The notes beneath the pieces were generated by a model. It ran no database searches and had not been told where the DNA came from. It saw only the letters and a list, made by a program, of their open reading frames with translations. Both the position numbers and the translations under genes were made by a program. Positions 1-8,664 of a stretch of 64,000 nucleotides of DNA are shown here, in pieces; position 1 is the first letter of the stretch; every line of letters begins with the position of its first letter. The DNA is from an uncultured Prevotellaceae bacterium. Lineage in GTDB: Bacteria > Bacteroidota > Bacteroidia > Bacteroidales > Muribaculaceae. Location: NCBI GenBank assembly GCA_900320245.1, contig ONRP01000010.1, positions 48,234 through 112,233 on the forward strand. The letters are read 5' to 3'.

Positions 1-799
1 CGAGTACCACTCGGCCTTCAAGGGCAGGGGTATGACCTTCAGCGAGGTGCGCGAGTACCAGTATGGTGACGACGTGCGCGACATCGACTGGAACGTCACG
101 GCCCGCTACAACCGCCCCTATGTGAAGGTCTATGAAGAGGAGCGCGAGTTGACGGTGATGCTGCTCGTCGACGTGAGCGGCAGCAAGGACTTCGGCGCTG
201 TGGGCGTTGCCAAGCGGGAGATGATGGCCGAGATTGGCGCCACTATCGCTTTCTCGGCAATCCAGAACAACGATAAGGTGGGCGTCATCTTCTTCAGCGA
301 CAAGGTGGAGAAATTCATCCCGCCCAAGAAGGGCCGCAAGCACATCCTGCTGGTCATCCGCGAACTGCTCGACTTCCAGCCCACCGGCACGGGCACCGAC
401 ATCAACATGGTGCTCGAATACATGACCGGCGCGCTCAAGAAGCGCTGCACCACCTTCCTGGTGAGCGACTTCATCGACGAGCATGACTACAGCAAGTCTT
501 TGTCCATCGCCAACCACAAGCATGACGTCATCGCCGTGCAGGTGTATGACAAGCGCGAGGCCCAACTGCCCGACGTGGGCCTGATGCGCATGCGGGACGT
601 GGAGCGCGGCACCATGCAGTGGGTCAACACCAGCAGCAAGCGTGTGCGTAATGCCTATGCCCGCTGGTGGTACAACCAGCAACAGGTCGTCAACGGCACG
701 CTGCAGCGCTGCAATGTCGACCTGGCGACGGTGGCGACCGACGAGGACTATGTCAACGCCCTGATGGGACTGTTCAAGAACCGCGGGGTGAGGAGTTAG
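1..799 (+). CDS. DUF58 / VWA-like protein of the bat operon (5' truncated)
   Basis: The frame is open from base 2 with no start, so the N-terminus lies outside the window. The first visible residues, EYHSAFKGRG followed by MTFSEVREYQYGDDVRDIDW, are the hallmark block of DUF58 proteins. A von Willebrand-like core with LVDVSGS follows about 55 residues in. In Bacteroidetes this gene sits between a MoxR AAA+ ATPase, expected just upstream, and the Bat proteins. It probably belongs to the same envelope-associated MoxR/VWA complex. The stop codon (797-799) lies within a GTTAGGA repeat array. The family call is firm. The exact biochemical role is not known for the family. Confidence 0.93.
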   Translation, partial: EYHSAFKGRGMTFSEVREYQYGDDVRDIDWNVTARYNRPYVKVYEEERELTVMLLVDVSGSKDFGAVGVAKREMMAEIGATIAFSAIQNNDKVGVIFFSDKVEKFIPPKKGRKHILLVIRELLDFQPTGTGTDINMVLEYMTGALKKRCTTFLVSDFIDEHDYSKSLSIANHKHDVIAVQVYDKREAQLPDVGLMRMRDVERGTMQWVNTSSKRVRNAYARWWYNQQQVVNGTLQRCNVDLATVATDEDYVNALMGLFKNRGVRS

Positions 800-836
800 T
801 TAGGAGTTAGAAGTTAGGAGTTAGGAGTTAGAGATT
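788..836. repeat. GTTAGGA heptad array
   Basis: Tandem 7-bp units (GTTAGGA, GTTAGAA, GTTAGAG) run from the last codons of the DUF58 gene into the spacer before the next gene. The units supply the DUF58 stop codon. This is the first of a dozen related arrays in the window. Confidence 0.85.
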
Positions 837-852
837 AACTGAATTATAGAAA

Positions 853-1809
853 ATGTCACAGACATTGAGACATATCGTGACGACGGTTGCCGTGATGCTG
901 GCCACGCTGGCCACAGCATGGGGCGGCAATGTCACTTTCAAGGCGCGGCTCGACAGTGCCACGCTGCTCATGGGCAAGACCACCGCACTGCATCTCGAAA
1001 TCACTCAGGACAAGGGCGCCCGTGGCTTCTTCCCCGGCGAGCATCTGGACACACTCAACGCCATGATTGAGATTGCCGAACGCCCTGCCGCCGACACGAC
1101 CGACCTGGACAACAACCGCATCCAGATCAACCGCGACCTCATCATCCAGAGTTTTGACTCGGGCATGTGGGTCATCAAGCCCATCCCCTATGTGGTGAAC
1201 GGTGACACGGCCTACTGCAACCAGTTATCGCTCAAGGTGATGCCCGTCGACGTGAGCAAGATGCAGGACATCAACGACATCAAGCCTGTCGAGGACGTGC
1301 CGTTCAATCTGCTGGACTGGCTGCCCGACTACTGGTGGGCATGGCTGATAGCGCTGCTGCTCATCGGGGCAGGCACCTGGATCTACATCAAGTTCCACAA
1401 GAAGGGTGTCAACCCGTTGAAGCCCCGCAAGCGGCGCTTGCCTCCCTACGAGGAAGCGATGTACAACCTGCAGCGGCTCAAGGACGCCCAACTGTGGCAG
1501 AAAGGCCAGGAGAAGGAGTACTTCACCGGCTTGACCGACATCCTGCGCGTGTACATCGACCGCCGCTTTGACATCAACGCCGTGGAGATGACCTCGTCAC
1601 AAATCATCGACACGCTCAAGCGGAACGAGGAGACCCGTGCCGTGAACGAGCAACTGGAGATGATTCTCGAGGTGGCCGATATCGTGAAGTTTGCCAACGC
1701 CCGCCCGCTGGCCGACGACAACGAGGTCGCCTACCAGCGCGCCGTGAACTTCGTCGAAGCCACGCGCCCTGTCGTACAACCCGTTAAAGAGGAGGAGAAG
1801 AAAAAATGA
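853..1809 (+). CDS. Membrane-anchored protein of the bat operon (DUF4381-like)
   Basis: The 318-residue protein has a signal-like N-terminus (residues 1-25), a periplasmic domain of about 130 residues, one transmembrane segment near residues 158-178 preceded by a WLPDYWW motif, and a basic cytoplasmic tail. Bacteroidetes and proteobacterial bat/MoxR loci carry such a protein between the DUF58 and VWA genes, often labelled DUF4381. It overlaps batA by four bases (ATGA), so the two are probably translationally coupled. No catalytic motif is visible. I infer a structural partner of the BatA/BatB complex. Confidence 0.8.
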   Translation: MSQTLRHIVTTVAVMLATLATAWGGNVTFKARLDSATLLMGKTTALHLEITQDKGARGFFPGEHLDTLNAMIEIAERPAADTTDLDNNRIQINRDLIIQSFDSGMWVIKPIPYVVNGDTAYCNQLSLKVMPVDVSKMQDINDIKPVEDVPFNLLDWLPDYWWAWLIALLLIGAGTWIYIKFHKKGVNPLKPRKRRLPPYEEAMYNLQRLKDAQLWQKGQEKEYFTGLTDILRVYIDRRFDINAVEMTSSQIIDTLKRNEETRAVNEQLEMILEVADIVKFANARPLADDNEVAYQRAVNFVEATRPVVQPVKEEEKKK

Positions 1810-2801
1810 TCAACCTTGCCCATCCCGGATGGCTGTGGCTGCTGCCCGTGCTGCTCATACCGCTCATCGCGTGGTACATCTACAGCCAAGACAAGAACGA
1901 GCCCGAAATGAACGTGTCGTCGACGCGCGCGTTTGACCACTTGGGCACAAGTTGGAAAGTGTGGGCCAAGCACTTGTCGTTTGCCCTGAAACTGGGAGCG
2001 CTGGCATGCCTCATCGTCATCCTGTGCCGCCCGCAGAGCAAGGACAGTTGGTCCACCAGCGACGTGGAGGGCACCGACATCGTCATCGCCATGGACGTGT
2101 CGACCAGTATGCTGGCCAAGGACTTCAGCCCCAACCGATTTGAGAGCGCCAAGAAGGTGGCGACCCAGTTTGTCAGCGGTCGTGACCACGACAACATCGG
2201 CCTGGTGCTGTTTGCCGGCGAGAGTTTCACCCAGGTGCCCATGACGATGGACAACGCCACGCTGGTCAATGCCATCGGACAGACCCAAATCGGAGCACTC
2301 GAGGACGGCACCGCCATCGGTGACGGTATCGCCACCGCCATCAACCGCATCCGCGACGGCAAGGCCAAGAGCAAGAGCATCATCCTGCTCACCGACGGCA
2401 GCAACAACACTGGCGTCGTGGCTCCCAACACCGCCGCCGACATTGCCCGCAAATACGGCATCAAGATTTACACCATCGGCGTGGGCAGCAACGGCACCGC
2501 CGAGTACCCCGTTGCCATCGACTATGCCGGACGCATCCAGTATCAGCGCATGCCCGTAGTCATCGACGAGACGACCCTGAAGAACATCGCCACCGCAACC
2601 GGTGGCAAGTACTTCCGCGCCACCTCGGGCAACGTGCTGCGCGAAATTTTCAAGGAAATCGACCAATTGGAGAAGACCCACATGGACGTGCAGCGCTTCA
2701 CCCACACCGAGGACCACTACGAGCCGTGGGCCCTGCTGCTGCTCGGTCTATTGCTGCTGAGCCTGCTGATGGACTACACGCTACTGAGGCACATCCCTTG
2801 A
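1806..2801 (+). CDS. batA: BatA, VWA-domain inner-membrane protein
   Basis: This 331-residue protein has N-terminal transmembrane segments (about 7-24 and 58-75), a VWA domain and a C-terminal membrane helix (about 305-325). The MIDAS motif DVSTS lies near residues 97-101, and LTDGSNNTG provides the later conserved aspartate. This is the BatA layout of the Bacteroides aerotolerance operon, in which BatA and BatB form a membrane complex. The start overlaps the previous stop. The gene is followed by a short spacer containing GTTTAGA units and then batB. Confidence 0.93.
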   Translation: MINLAHPGWLWLLPVLLIPLIAWYIYSQDKNEPEMNVSSTRAFDHLGTSWKVWAKHLSFALKLGALACLIVILCRPQSKDSWSTSDVEGTDIVIAMDVSTSMLAKDFSPNRFESAKKVATQFVSGRDHDNIGLVLFAGESFTQVPMTMDNATLVNAIGQTQIGALEDGTAIGDGIATAINRIRDGKAKSKSIILLTDGSNNTGVVAPNTAADIARKYGIKIYTIGVGSNGTAEYPVAIDYAGRIQYQRMPVVIDETTLKNIATATGGKYFRATSGNVLREIFKEIDQLEKTHMDVQRFTHTEDHYEPWALLLLGLLLLSLLMDYTLLRHIP

Positions 2802-2812
2802 TGCGCTTCGCA

Positions 2813-2840
2813 CAGTTTAGAGTTTAGAGAATTAAGAGTT
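2813..2840. repeat. Short GTTTAGA heptads between batA and batB
   Basis: Two to three 7-bp units (AGTTTAG, AGTTTAG, then AGAATTAAG) fill the batA-batB spacer. They follow a GATGCGCTTCGCAC segment that resembles the GC-rich module linked to heptads elsewhere in this window. Confidence 0.6.
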
Positions 2841-3917
2841 ATGATCAATTTTGCTCATCCACAATATTTCTACCTGCTCCTGCTGTTGCCCGCACTGGTG
2901 CTGCTGTTCCTGTGGAACCGACAGGACCGCCGCAAGCGTCTGCAGCGCTACGGCAAGCGGGCTTCCATCGAGCCGCTGATGCCTGAGGTGTCACGTTACA
3001 AGCCGTGGATACGGCTCGTGCTCGAACTGTTGCTGCTCACGATGGTTATCGTGGTGCTCGCCCGTCCGCGTGCCGGCTCGAGCAAGACCTCGACCCAGGT
3101 GCACGGCATCGAGGTGATGGTCGCCATCGACGTGTCCAACTCGATGAACGCCTCGAGCACCGACAACCCGCAGGACGTGAGCCGCCTGCAACGCTCCAAG
3201 ATGATTCTGCAGAAACTGATTGACCGCCTCGACAACAACAAGGTGGGACTGATTGTGTTTGCCGGCAATGCCTATATGCAGATGCCCATGACCAGCGACG
3301 CCGCTGCAGCCAAACTGTTCCTGGACGGCATCAACACCAATATGGTACCCACCCAGGGCACGGCTATCGGCGCTGCCATCAATATGGGCATCAACGGGTT
3401 CTCACAGAGCAAGAAATCACAGAAGGCGATGATTATCATCACCGACGGCGAGAACTTTGAGGACGACGCCGTGAGTGCCGCCAGCGAGGCCGCCAAATTG
3501 GGCATCCACATCAATGTCATCGGCGTCGGCTCGACCACGGGAGCACCGATTCCCGTCGAGGGCGGATACCTGACCGACGACAACGGCAATCCCGTGACCA
3601 CCTATCTCAACGAGAAGATGGCCAAGGATATCGCCGATGCCGGCAAGGGTGTCTACATCTCGGGCACGGCTTCGGATGCCGTTTCCACCTTGCAGGAGAC
3701 GCTCGACAAACTCGCCAAGAGCGACCTTGACGTCGTTTCCTACACCCAGCACGACGAGCAGTTCCCCGTGTTTGCCGTCATCGCATTGCTGTTGCTGCTG
3801 GCACTGCTCCTGTTGCTCGAGCGCAAGAACCCGTGGCTGAAAAAATACAATTTCTTTACCAAGGACAAGAATGCTATTGCTACATCTAACAATGAGACTC
3901 AAAAGATTCAATCATAA
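2841..3917 (+). CDS. batB: BatB, VWA-domain inner-membrane protein
   Basis: This 358-residue protein is a paralogue of BatA. It has two N-terminal membrane segments, a VWA domain with MIDAS motif DVSNS near residues 97-101 and ITDGENFEDD further on, and a C-terminal membrane helix of mostly leucines. BatB pairs with BatA in the aerotolerance complex. The coding region overlaps the start of batC by 26 bases, in keeping with a single transcript. Confidence 0.93.
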   Translation: MINFAHPQYFYLLLLLPALVLLFLWNRQDRRKRLQRYGKRASIEPLMPEVSRYKPWIRLVLELLLLTMVIVVLARPRAGSSKTSTQVHGIEVMVAIDVSNSMNASSTDNPQDVSRLQRSKMILQKLIDRLDNNKVGLIVFAGNAYMQMPMTSDAAAAKLFLDGINTNMVPTQGTAIGAAINMGINGFSQSKKSQKAMIIITDGENFEDDAVSAASEAAKLGIHINVIGVGSTTGAPIPVEGGYLTDDNGNPVTTYLNEKMAKDIADAGKGVYISGTASDAVSTLQETLDKLAKSDLDVVSYTQHDEQFPVFAVIALLLLLALLLLLERKNPWLKKYNFFTKDKNAIATSNNETQKIQS

Positions 3918-4752
3918 CGTGTTGGCCCTGGCATTGGCATCGCTGGTGGCGTTGGCAGCCCCGGTCGATGCAGCGGCACAGGCCAAAGCCCCCAAGATGA
4001 CTAAGCAGGAACGCGTGTGCCTGCGCAAGGGCAATAAACTGTACAACCAGAAGCGTTATGCCGAGGCCGAAGTCGAGTACAAGAAGGCCCTGGAAGCCAA
4101 CCCGTCGAGCGAGAAGGCACAGTTCAACCTCGCCACGGCCTATATGCGCCAAGGCAGCGCCACAGCCGACCCCAAGGACAAGAACAACCCGATGAACAAG
4201 GCCGAGGGACTGCTTGCCAACCTGGCCAAGTCGGCAAGCGACAAGCAGTTGCGTGGCAAGGCGGCTTATGACCTGGGCAATATCGCCTACAGCCGTCAGC
4301 AGTATGACCAGGCCATCGAGTGCTACAAGCAGGCCCTGCGTTGCAACCCCGACGACGACCAGGCTCGCCAGAACCTGCGCCTGGCCCAACTCAAGAAACA
4401 GCAACAAGACCAGAACCAGGACAAAGACAAAAATAAGGACCAAAACAAGGACCAAAATAAAGATCAGAATAAAGATCAGAACAAGGACCAGAACAAGGAC
4501 CAGAACAAGGACCAGAACAAAGACAAAGACAAAGATAAACAAGACCAGAACCAACAGAACCAGCAAAACCAGAACCAGAACCAGCAAAACCAGGACAAGC
4601 AACAACAACAGCAGGGCGGCATGAGCCAGCAAAATGCTGAACAGGTGCTCAAGGCCATGCAGGACCGCGAGCGCGCCACCCAGCAGCGCATCAATGTCCA
4701 GCAAGCGCAGCAGCAGCGCCATGAGCGCCAGCGCACCAACAGAAAATGGTAA
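3892..4752 (+). CDS. batC: BatC, exported TPR protein with NKDQ-repeat tail
   Basis: I chose the ATG at 3892 rather than 3871 because it gives a clean signal peptide (MRLKRF, hydrophobic core, cleavage after VDAAAQA). The mature protein has tetratricopeptide repeats over about residues 40-75 and 115-155. A very polar stretch of N, K, D and Q follows, then a Q/N-rich tail with a short helix (MSQQNAEQVLKAMQDRERA). This is BatC of the aerotolerance operon, a periplasmic TPR protein thought to scaffold the other Bat proteins. The low-complexity part varies strongly in length within the family. Confidence 0.9.
   Translation: MRLKRFNHNVLALALASLVALAAPVDAAAQAKAPKMTKQERVCLRKGNKLYNQKRYAEAEVEYKKALEANPSSEKAQFNLATAYMRQGSATADPKDKNNPMNKAEGLLANLAKSASDKQLRGKAAYDLGNIAYSRQQYDQAIECYKQALRCNPDDDQARQNLRLAQLKKQQQDQNQDKDKNKDQNKDQNKDQNKDQNKDQNKDQNKDQNKDKDKDKQDQNQQNQQNQNQNQQNQDKQQQQQGGMSQQNAEQVLKAMQDRERATQQRINVQQAQQQRHERQRTNRKW
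4418..4545 (+). repeat. batC: 12-bp coding repeat in batC (NKDQ units)
   Basis: Near-perfect 12-bp units such as AACAAGGACCAG and AATAAAGATCAG repeat about eight times and encode tandem Asn-Lys-Asp-Gln. Synonymous differences between units show that they are not all recent copies. Because the unit is a multiple of three, length change by slippage would keep the frame. Confidence 0.85.
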
Positions 4753-4761
4753 AAAACAGTG

Positions 4762-6576
4762 ATGGCAATGAGACGATTCATCTATACGGCAATCCTGCTC
4801 TTGACCGTGCTTGCGGCCCAGGCGGTGACCTTCACCGTCGACGCGCCGCGGCAGGTGGTCGAGGGCGAGAAATTTCGCGTCACGTTTATACTCAACAACG
4901 GCGAGGGCAGTGACTTCAAGGCCCCCGAGGTGAGCGGTGCCAAACTCATCTATGGCCCGAGCGTGTCGCACAGCAGCAGCATGTCATGGGTCAACGGCAA
5001 GTCCAGCCACTCGACCAGTGAGGAATACACCATGACCTACAAGGCCACGTCGAGCGGCAAGTGCCACATCGGCGCCGCCAGCATCGTGTCGGGCGGCAAG
5101 CGCATGACAACCCATGCCACCACCATCGAGGTGTTGCCCGCCGGCAGCCATCCCAAGCAACAACCCCAGCAGACGCCCGGTGCACCCACACACTATAGCG
5201 ACCCGATGACACAAAGCGCCGACAAGGCGGTGAGCAGCAAGGACCTGTTCGTGCGCATCGAGATGAGCAAGCCCCGCGTCTACGAACAGCAGGCCGTGGT
5301 CTGCACCATCAAGTTGTACACCAAGTACCAGATTTCGCAGTTCCTGGCCACGATACAGCCGTCGTTTGACGGCTTCCTCATCGAGGAACTTCCCGTGCAA
5401 CCCAGTCTGAACAAAGTCGAAACGCTGAACGGCGAGCGTTACATGACCGCCGTCCTCAAGCAGTGCATCCTGTATCCGCAACAGAGCGGCAAACTGACCA
5501 TCACGTCGGGCAACTATGACGTGAGCGTCGTGCAGTTCGACACCTACCAAAGCATCTTCGGCACCATTTCGCAACCCGTGGAGAAGGACCTGAAAGTGTC
5601 GAGCAACACGGCCACCATCAACATCCTGCCGCTGCCCGAGCCCAAACCGGCGTCATTTACCGGCGCCGTGGGCAAATTCAATGTCACCTCCGAGTTGAAG
5701 CCCGCAACGGGCCACAAGACCTACAGTGCCGCTACCTACCGCCTCGTCATCAGCGGAACGGGCAACATCAAGTACATCAAGGCTCCCGAGGTGAGATTCC
5801 CTGAGCAGTTCGACGTCTACGACCCCAAAACCGATGCCCAGGTCAACGACGGAGCGGGCGACATGAGCGGCAGAGTCGTCATCGACTACACGTTCATCCC
5901 GCAGTATGCCGGCGAGTTTGACATCCCGGCAAGCGAATTCTGCTACTTCAATCCCGAAACGGGAAAATACGAGACCGTCACTATCCCGACCCATCACCTG
6001 AAGGTGGCCAAGGGCGAAGGTCAGCCCAGCAACCACTACCGGATGAAGAATATGGACATCCGTCCCATCAAGAGCGGTGACCTGGACCTGAAGAAGTCCC
6101 ACGGCTACATCGTGGACCACTGGACCTACTGGCTGTGGTTCCTGCTGCCGCTGCTGGCGATGGTGGCCCTGGTGCTGTACTACCGCAAGCAGTTGAAGGA
6201 ACGCGCCGACGTGCGCCGCATGCGCTCGAAGCGCGCCAGCAAGGTGGCACAGCGCCGCCTGAAGGCGGCCCGCGGCTATGCCTCGCGAGGCGACCAGAAC
6301 GGCTTCTATGCCGAGATGCTCAATGCCCTGTGGGGCTATATGAGCGACAAGTTGTCGATTCCCGTGAGCGAACTGAGCAAGGACAACATCAATGCCGAAC
6401 TCGAGCAGTACGGCATCGACGAGCAGTTGCGTCAGGAATCGATTGCCCTCATCGACAAGTGTGAGTTTGCCCAGTATGCTCCCGAACTGGCATCGGGCAA
6501 CATGAACGCCGTGCTCGACGAGGCAGCAGGCATCATCGACCGTCTGGAAAGGGTCAAGAGAATAGTTAGAAGTTAG
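4762..6576 (+). CDS. batD: BatD, oxygen-tolerance protein
   Basis: This protein of about 604 residues has a signal peptide (hydrophobic run then AAQAVTF), a long periplasmic region of immunoglobulin-like repeats, one transmembrane helix near residue 457-475 (WLWFLLPLLAMVALVLYY) and a basic cytoplasmic tail. This is the BatD family (oxygen tolerance). A GTG at 4759, an ATG at 4762 and an ATG at 4768 are all possible starts. The ATGs fit better. Its stop codon (6574-6576) lies inside a heptad array. Confidence 0.9.
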   Translation: MAMRRFIYTAILLLTVLAAQAVTFTVDAPRQVVEGEKFRVTFILNNGEGSDFKAPEVSGAKLIYGPSVSHSSSMSWVNGKSSHSTSEEYTMTYKATSSGKCHIGAASIVSGGKRMTTHATTIEVLPAGSHPKQQPQQTPGAPTHYSDPMTQSADKAVSSKDLFVRIEMSKPRVYEQQAVVCTIKLYTKYQISQFLATIQPSFDGFLIEELPVQPSLNKVETLNGERYMTAVLKQCILYPQQSGKLTITSGNYDVSVVQFDTYQSIFGTISQPVEKDLKVSSNTATINILPLPEPKPASFTGAVGKFNVTSELKPATGHKTYSAATYRLVISGTGNIKYIKAPEVRFPEQFDVYDPKTDAQVNDGAGDMSGRVVIDYTFIPQYAGEFDIPASEFCYFNPETGKYETVTIPTHHLKVAKGEGQPSNHYRMKNMDIRPIKSGDLDLKKSHGYIVDHWTYWLWFLLPLLAMVALVLYYRKQLKERADVRRMRSKRASKVAQRRLKAARGYASRGDQNGFYAEMLNALWGYMSDKLSIPVSELSKDNINAELEQYGIDEQLRQESIALIDKCEFAQYAPELASGNMNAVLDEAAGIIDRLERVKRIVRS

Positions 6577-6657
6577 GAGTTAGGAGTTAGGGGTTAGGAG
6601 TTAGTAATCATACTAAAAACTTAAAACTAACAACTTAAAAACTTAAAACTTAAACAT
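6570..6657. repeat. GTTAGGA heptads and AACTTAAA-type repeats
   Basis: The batD-batE spacer begins with GTTAGAA/GTTAGGA heptads that include the batD stop codon. It ends in a looser A-rich repeat of the type AACTTAAAA that runs to the batE start. Confidence 0.8.
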
Positions 6658-7428
6658 ATGAAACAAGTCATCATCACCATCATATTAGCCGTGCTGGCAT
6701 TGCCCCTCGTGGCAGGCAACGCCAACATCGACCGCGCCAACCAGGCCTACAAACAGGAACTCTACAACGAGGCCCTGAAACTCTACCTGCAGGAGGCGCA
6801 GCAGACGGGCGTTTCGTCCGACTTGTACTGCAACATCGGCGACACCTACTACCGCCTCAAGGACAACGTGCATGCCGTGCTCTACTACGAGCGCGCCCTG
6901 CTGCTCGACCCGTCGAACAGCGACGCACGGTTCAACCTGGAGTTTGTGCGCGGCAAGATGCAGTTGCCCGACGATGCCGGCGACTCGTGGTTCAGCAACT
7001 GGGTGGACCAGACGGTGAGCCGCCTGTCGAGCAACACGTGGGCCGTCATCGCCATTATCACGTTCCTGCTGCTGATGGCGGGCGTAGCGGCCTATCTGTT
7101 CATGGACAACGTGCTGATGCGCAAGGTGGGCTTCTTTGGCGGCGGGCTGATGCTCGTGGCCTGTATCCTGGCCAACCTAGCGGCCTTCCACGTCCATGAC
7201 AAGGCGACAAGCGGCAACGGTGCCATCATCATGCCCGAAACGGCAACCCTGAGCACCGCCCCCCGTGAGCCGCGAGGCAAGGAGGAAGAAGCCTTTGAAC
7301 TGCAACAGGGCACCCGCGTCGAGATTGTCGACAGCATCGCCGACAAGGCCAGCGGCAAGTGGCTTCAAGTCGCCACCGCCGGCGGCCACAAGGCTTGGAT
7401 CAATGCCAAAGACATCGAAGTGATTTAA
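6658..7428 (+). CDS. batE: BatE, TPR and SH3-domain protein
   Basis: This 256-residue protein has a signal peptide, TPR repeats (about 25-95), two transmembrane helices (about 125-145 and 152-172) and a C-terminal SH3-like domain. The C-terminal domain contains the phrase KWLQVATAGGHKAWI. This matches BatE, the last gene of the aerotolerance operon. It ends the block of co-directional genes. An imperfect palindrome follows directly. Confidence 0.9.
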   Translation: MKQVIITIILAVLALPLVAGNANIDRANQAYKQELYNEALKLYLQEAQQTGVSSDLYCNIGDTYYRLKDNVHAVLYYERALLLDPSNSDARFNLEFVRGKMQLPDDAGDSWFSNWVDQTVSRLSSNTWAVIAIITFLLLMAGVAAYLFMDNVLMRKVGFFGGGLMLVACILANLAAFHVHDKATSGNGAIIMPETATLSTAPREPRGKEEEAFELQQGTRVEIVDSIADKASGKWLQVATAGGHKAWINAKDIEVI

Positions 7429-7429
7429 T

Positions 7430-7470
7430 CCATTGGGCATATGCGCAATGGAGTTTAGAGTTTAGGTTCG
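7430..7470. repeat. 22-bp palindrome and GTTTAGA units after batE
   Basis: CCATTGGGCATATGCGCAATGG (7430-7451 with trimmed ends) is a palindrome with one mismatched pair, starting two bases after the batE stop. Two GTTTAGA-type units follow. It could act as a weak terminator or belong to the heptad-associated dyads. Confidence 0.5.
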
Positions 7471-7527
7471 ACAAATTCATCAAGAAATATTTAGAGTCTA
7501 TCTAAGGGCAAAACAGAAACATCAACA

Positions 7528-8187
7528 ATGCTTGACTACTTGATTGACATAGATACGGACGCGCTGCTGGCTGTGAACGGCCTGCACAATACTTTCCAGG
7601 ATGCCTTCTGGTGGATGGTGTCGGCCAAGTGGTCGTCGCTACTGCTGCTACTGGCACTGTTCTGGATGCTGATGCGCCAGAACCGCCGGCACGCCCTGTT
7701 GGCGCTGGTTATGATTGCGTTGGCGGTGCTGGTGGCCGACCAGGTGGCATCGGGTATCATCAAGCACCTTGTGGAGCGCCTGCGCCCCACCCAAGACCCG
7801 TCGCTCAGCAACATGGTCCATATCGTCAACGGCTACCGCGGTGGCAGGTACGGCTTTGTCTCAAGCCATGCCGCCAACTTCATGGCCATAGCCACGCTGC
7901 TGACCTTCATCACACGCCAGCGGCTGGTGTTGTTCTCGCTCGTCACCTGGACGCTGCTGCAATGCTATAGCCGCATGTATCTGGGTGTCCACTACCCGGG
8001 CGACATCCTGGGCGGCCTCATCGTGGGAGCGCTGGCCGGATGGCTCGTGTGGTGCCTGATGCGATGGATTCAGCGCCGTTGGCGCCTGCCCGAGGGGCAC
8101 TATACCCGCTTCGACGCCACCCTCATGGCCTCGGCGGCAGCCATCTCAGTCATCGGCCTGCTCACCGCAGCCCTGATTATTCAGTGA
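7528..8187 (+). CDS. PAP2-family membrane phosphatase
   Basis: This 219-residue protein has about five to six membrane helices. It shows the three signature motifs of the type-2 phosphatidic acid phosphatase family: KHLVERLRP near 78-86, SSHA near 111-114 and SRMYLGVHYPGD near 147-158. In the last motif the histidine and aspartate are catalytic. Such proteins dephosphorylate lipid pyrophosphates such as undecaprenyl pyrophosphate or lipid A precursors at the outer face of the inner membrane. The substrate cannot be told from the sequence. The central motif has SSHA rather than PSGH, a known variant. Confidence 0.88.
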   Translation: MLDYLIDIDTDALLAVNGLHNTFQDAFWWMVSAKWSSLLLLLALFWMLMRQNRRHALLALVMIALAVLVADQVASGIIKHLVERLRPTQDPSLSNMVHIVNGYRGGRYGFVSSHAANFMAIATLLTFITRQRLVLFSLVTWTLLQCYSRMYLGVHYPGDILGGLIVGALAGWLVWCLMRWIQRRWRLPEGHYTRFDATLMASAAAISVIGLLTAALIIQ

Positions 8188-8294
8188 ACCCGCTCCGCCG
8201 CAGCCATTCAACCTGCTAAACCGCTATGCCATTGGACGCTATGAGCCGTTCGGCTGGCGAGAGGCTGGGAAAAAGTCGTTTTATCGCCTTTTAT

Positions 8295-8325
8295 TTTGTG
8301 AATTGGACAAAATGTCGTAATTTTG
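8295..8325 (+). promoter_or_regulatory. Bacteroidetes-type promoter
   Basis: TTTG at 8295-8298 is followed after 19 bases by TAATTTTG at 8318-8325. This fits the sigma-ABfr consensus of Bacteroidetes. It lies about 55 bases upstream of the small DNA-binding gene. Confidence 0.75.
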
Positions 8326-8379
8326 TGGAGATTACCTAAATACCGTATTTTCACCCAACAACAATCAATTTAATTGCTT

Positions 8380-8640
8380 ATGTCGAGAACCATCACATTC
8401 AACGAACTGAGACGCATCAAGAATCGTCTTCCCGAAGGTTCCATCCACACTATAGCCGACAAACTCAACCTGCCGGTTCAGTCGGTGCGCAACTACTTTG
8501 GCGGGTCAAACTATGAGTTCGGGACCAACATGGGCTTCCACCTGGAGCCCGGACCCGACGGCGGACTTGTCGTGCTTGACGACCCTAAAATCCTGGACAT
8601 GGCTCTCGAAATCCTCGAACAGAACACGCAACAATCCTAA
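8380..8640 (+). CDS. Small HTH DNA-binding protein
   Basis: I place the start at the ATG at 8380. A TTG at 8374 is less likely. The 86-residue protein has a helix-turn-helix-like segment (IHTIADKLNLPVQSVRNYF, about residues 20-38) and an acidic C-terminus. Short proteins of this type, annotated as DNA-binding, are widespread in Bacteroidales. It is transcribed with the universal stress protein gene 24 bases downstream. No regulatory target is evident. Confidence 0.75.
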   Translation: MSRTITFNELRRIKNRLPEGSIHTIADKLNLPVQSVRNYFGGSNYEFGTNMGFHLEPGPDGGLVVLDDPKILDMALEILEQNTQQS

Positions 8641-8664
8641 AAACCGTAACTCTCCACTCATCCT

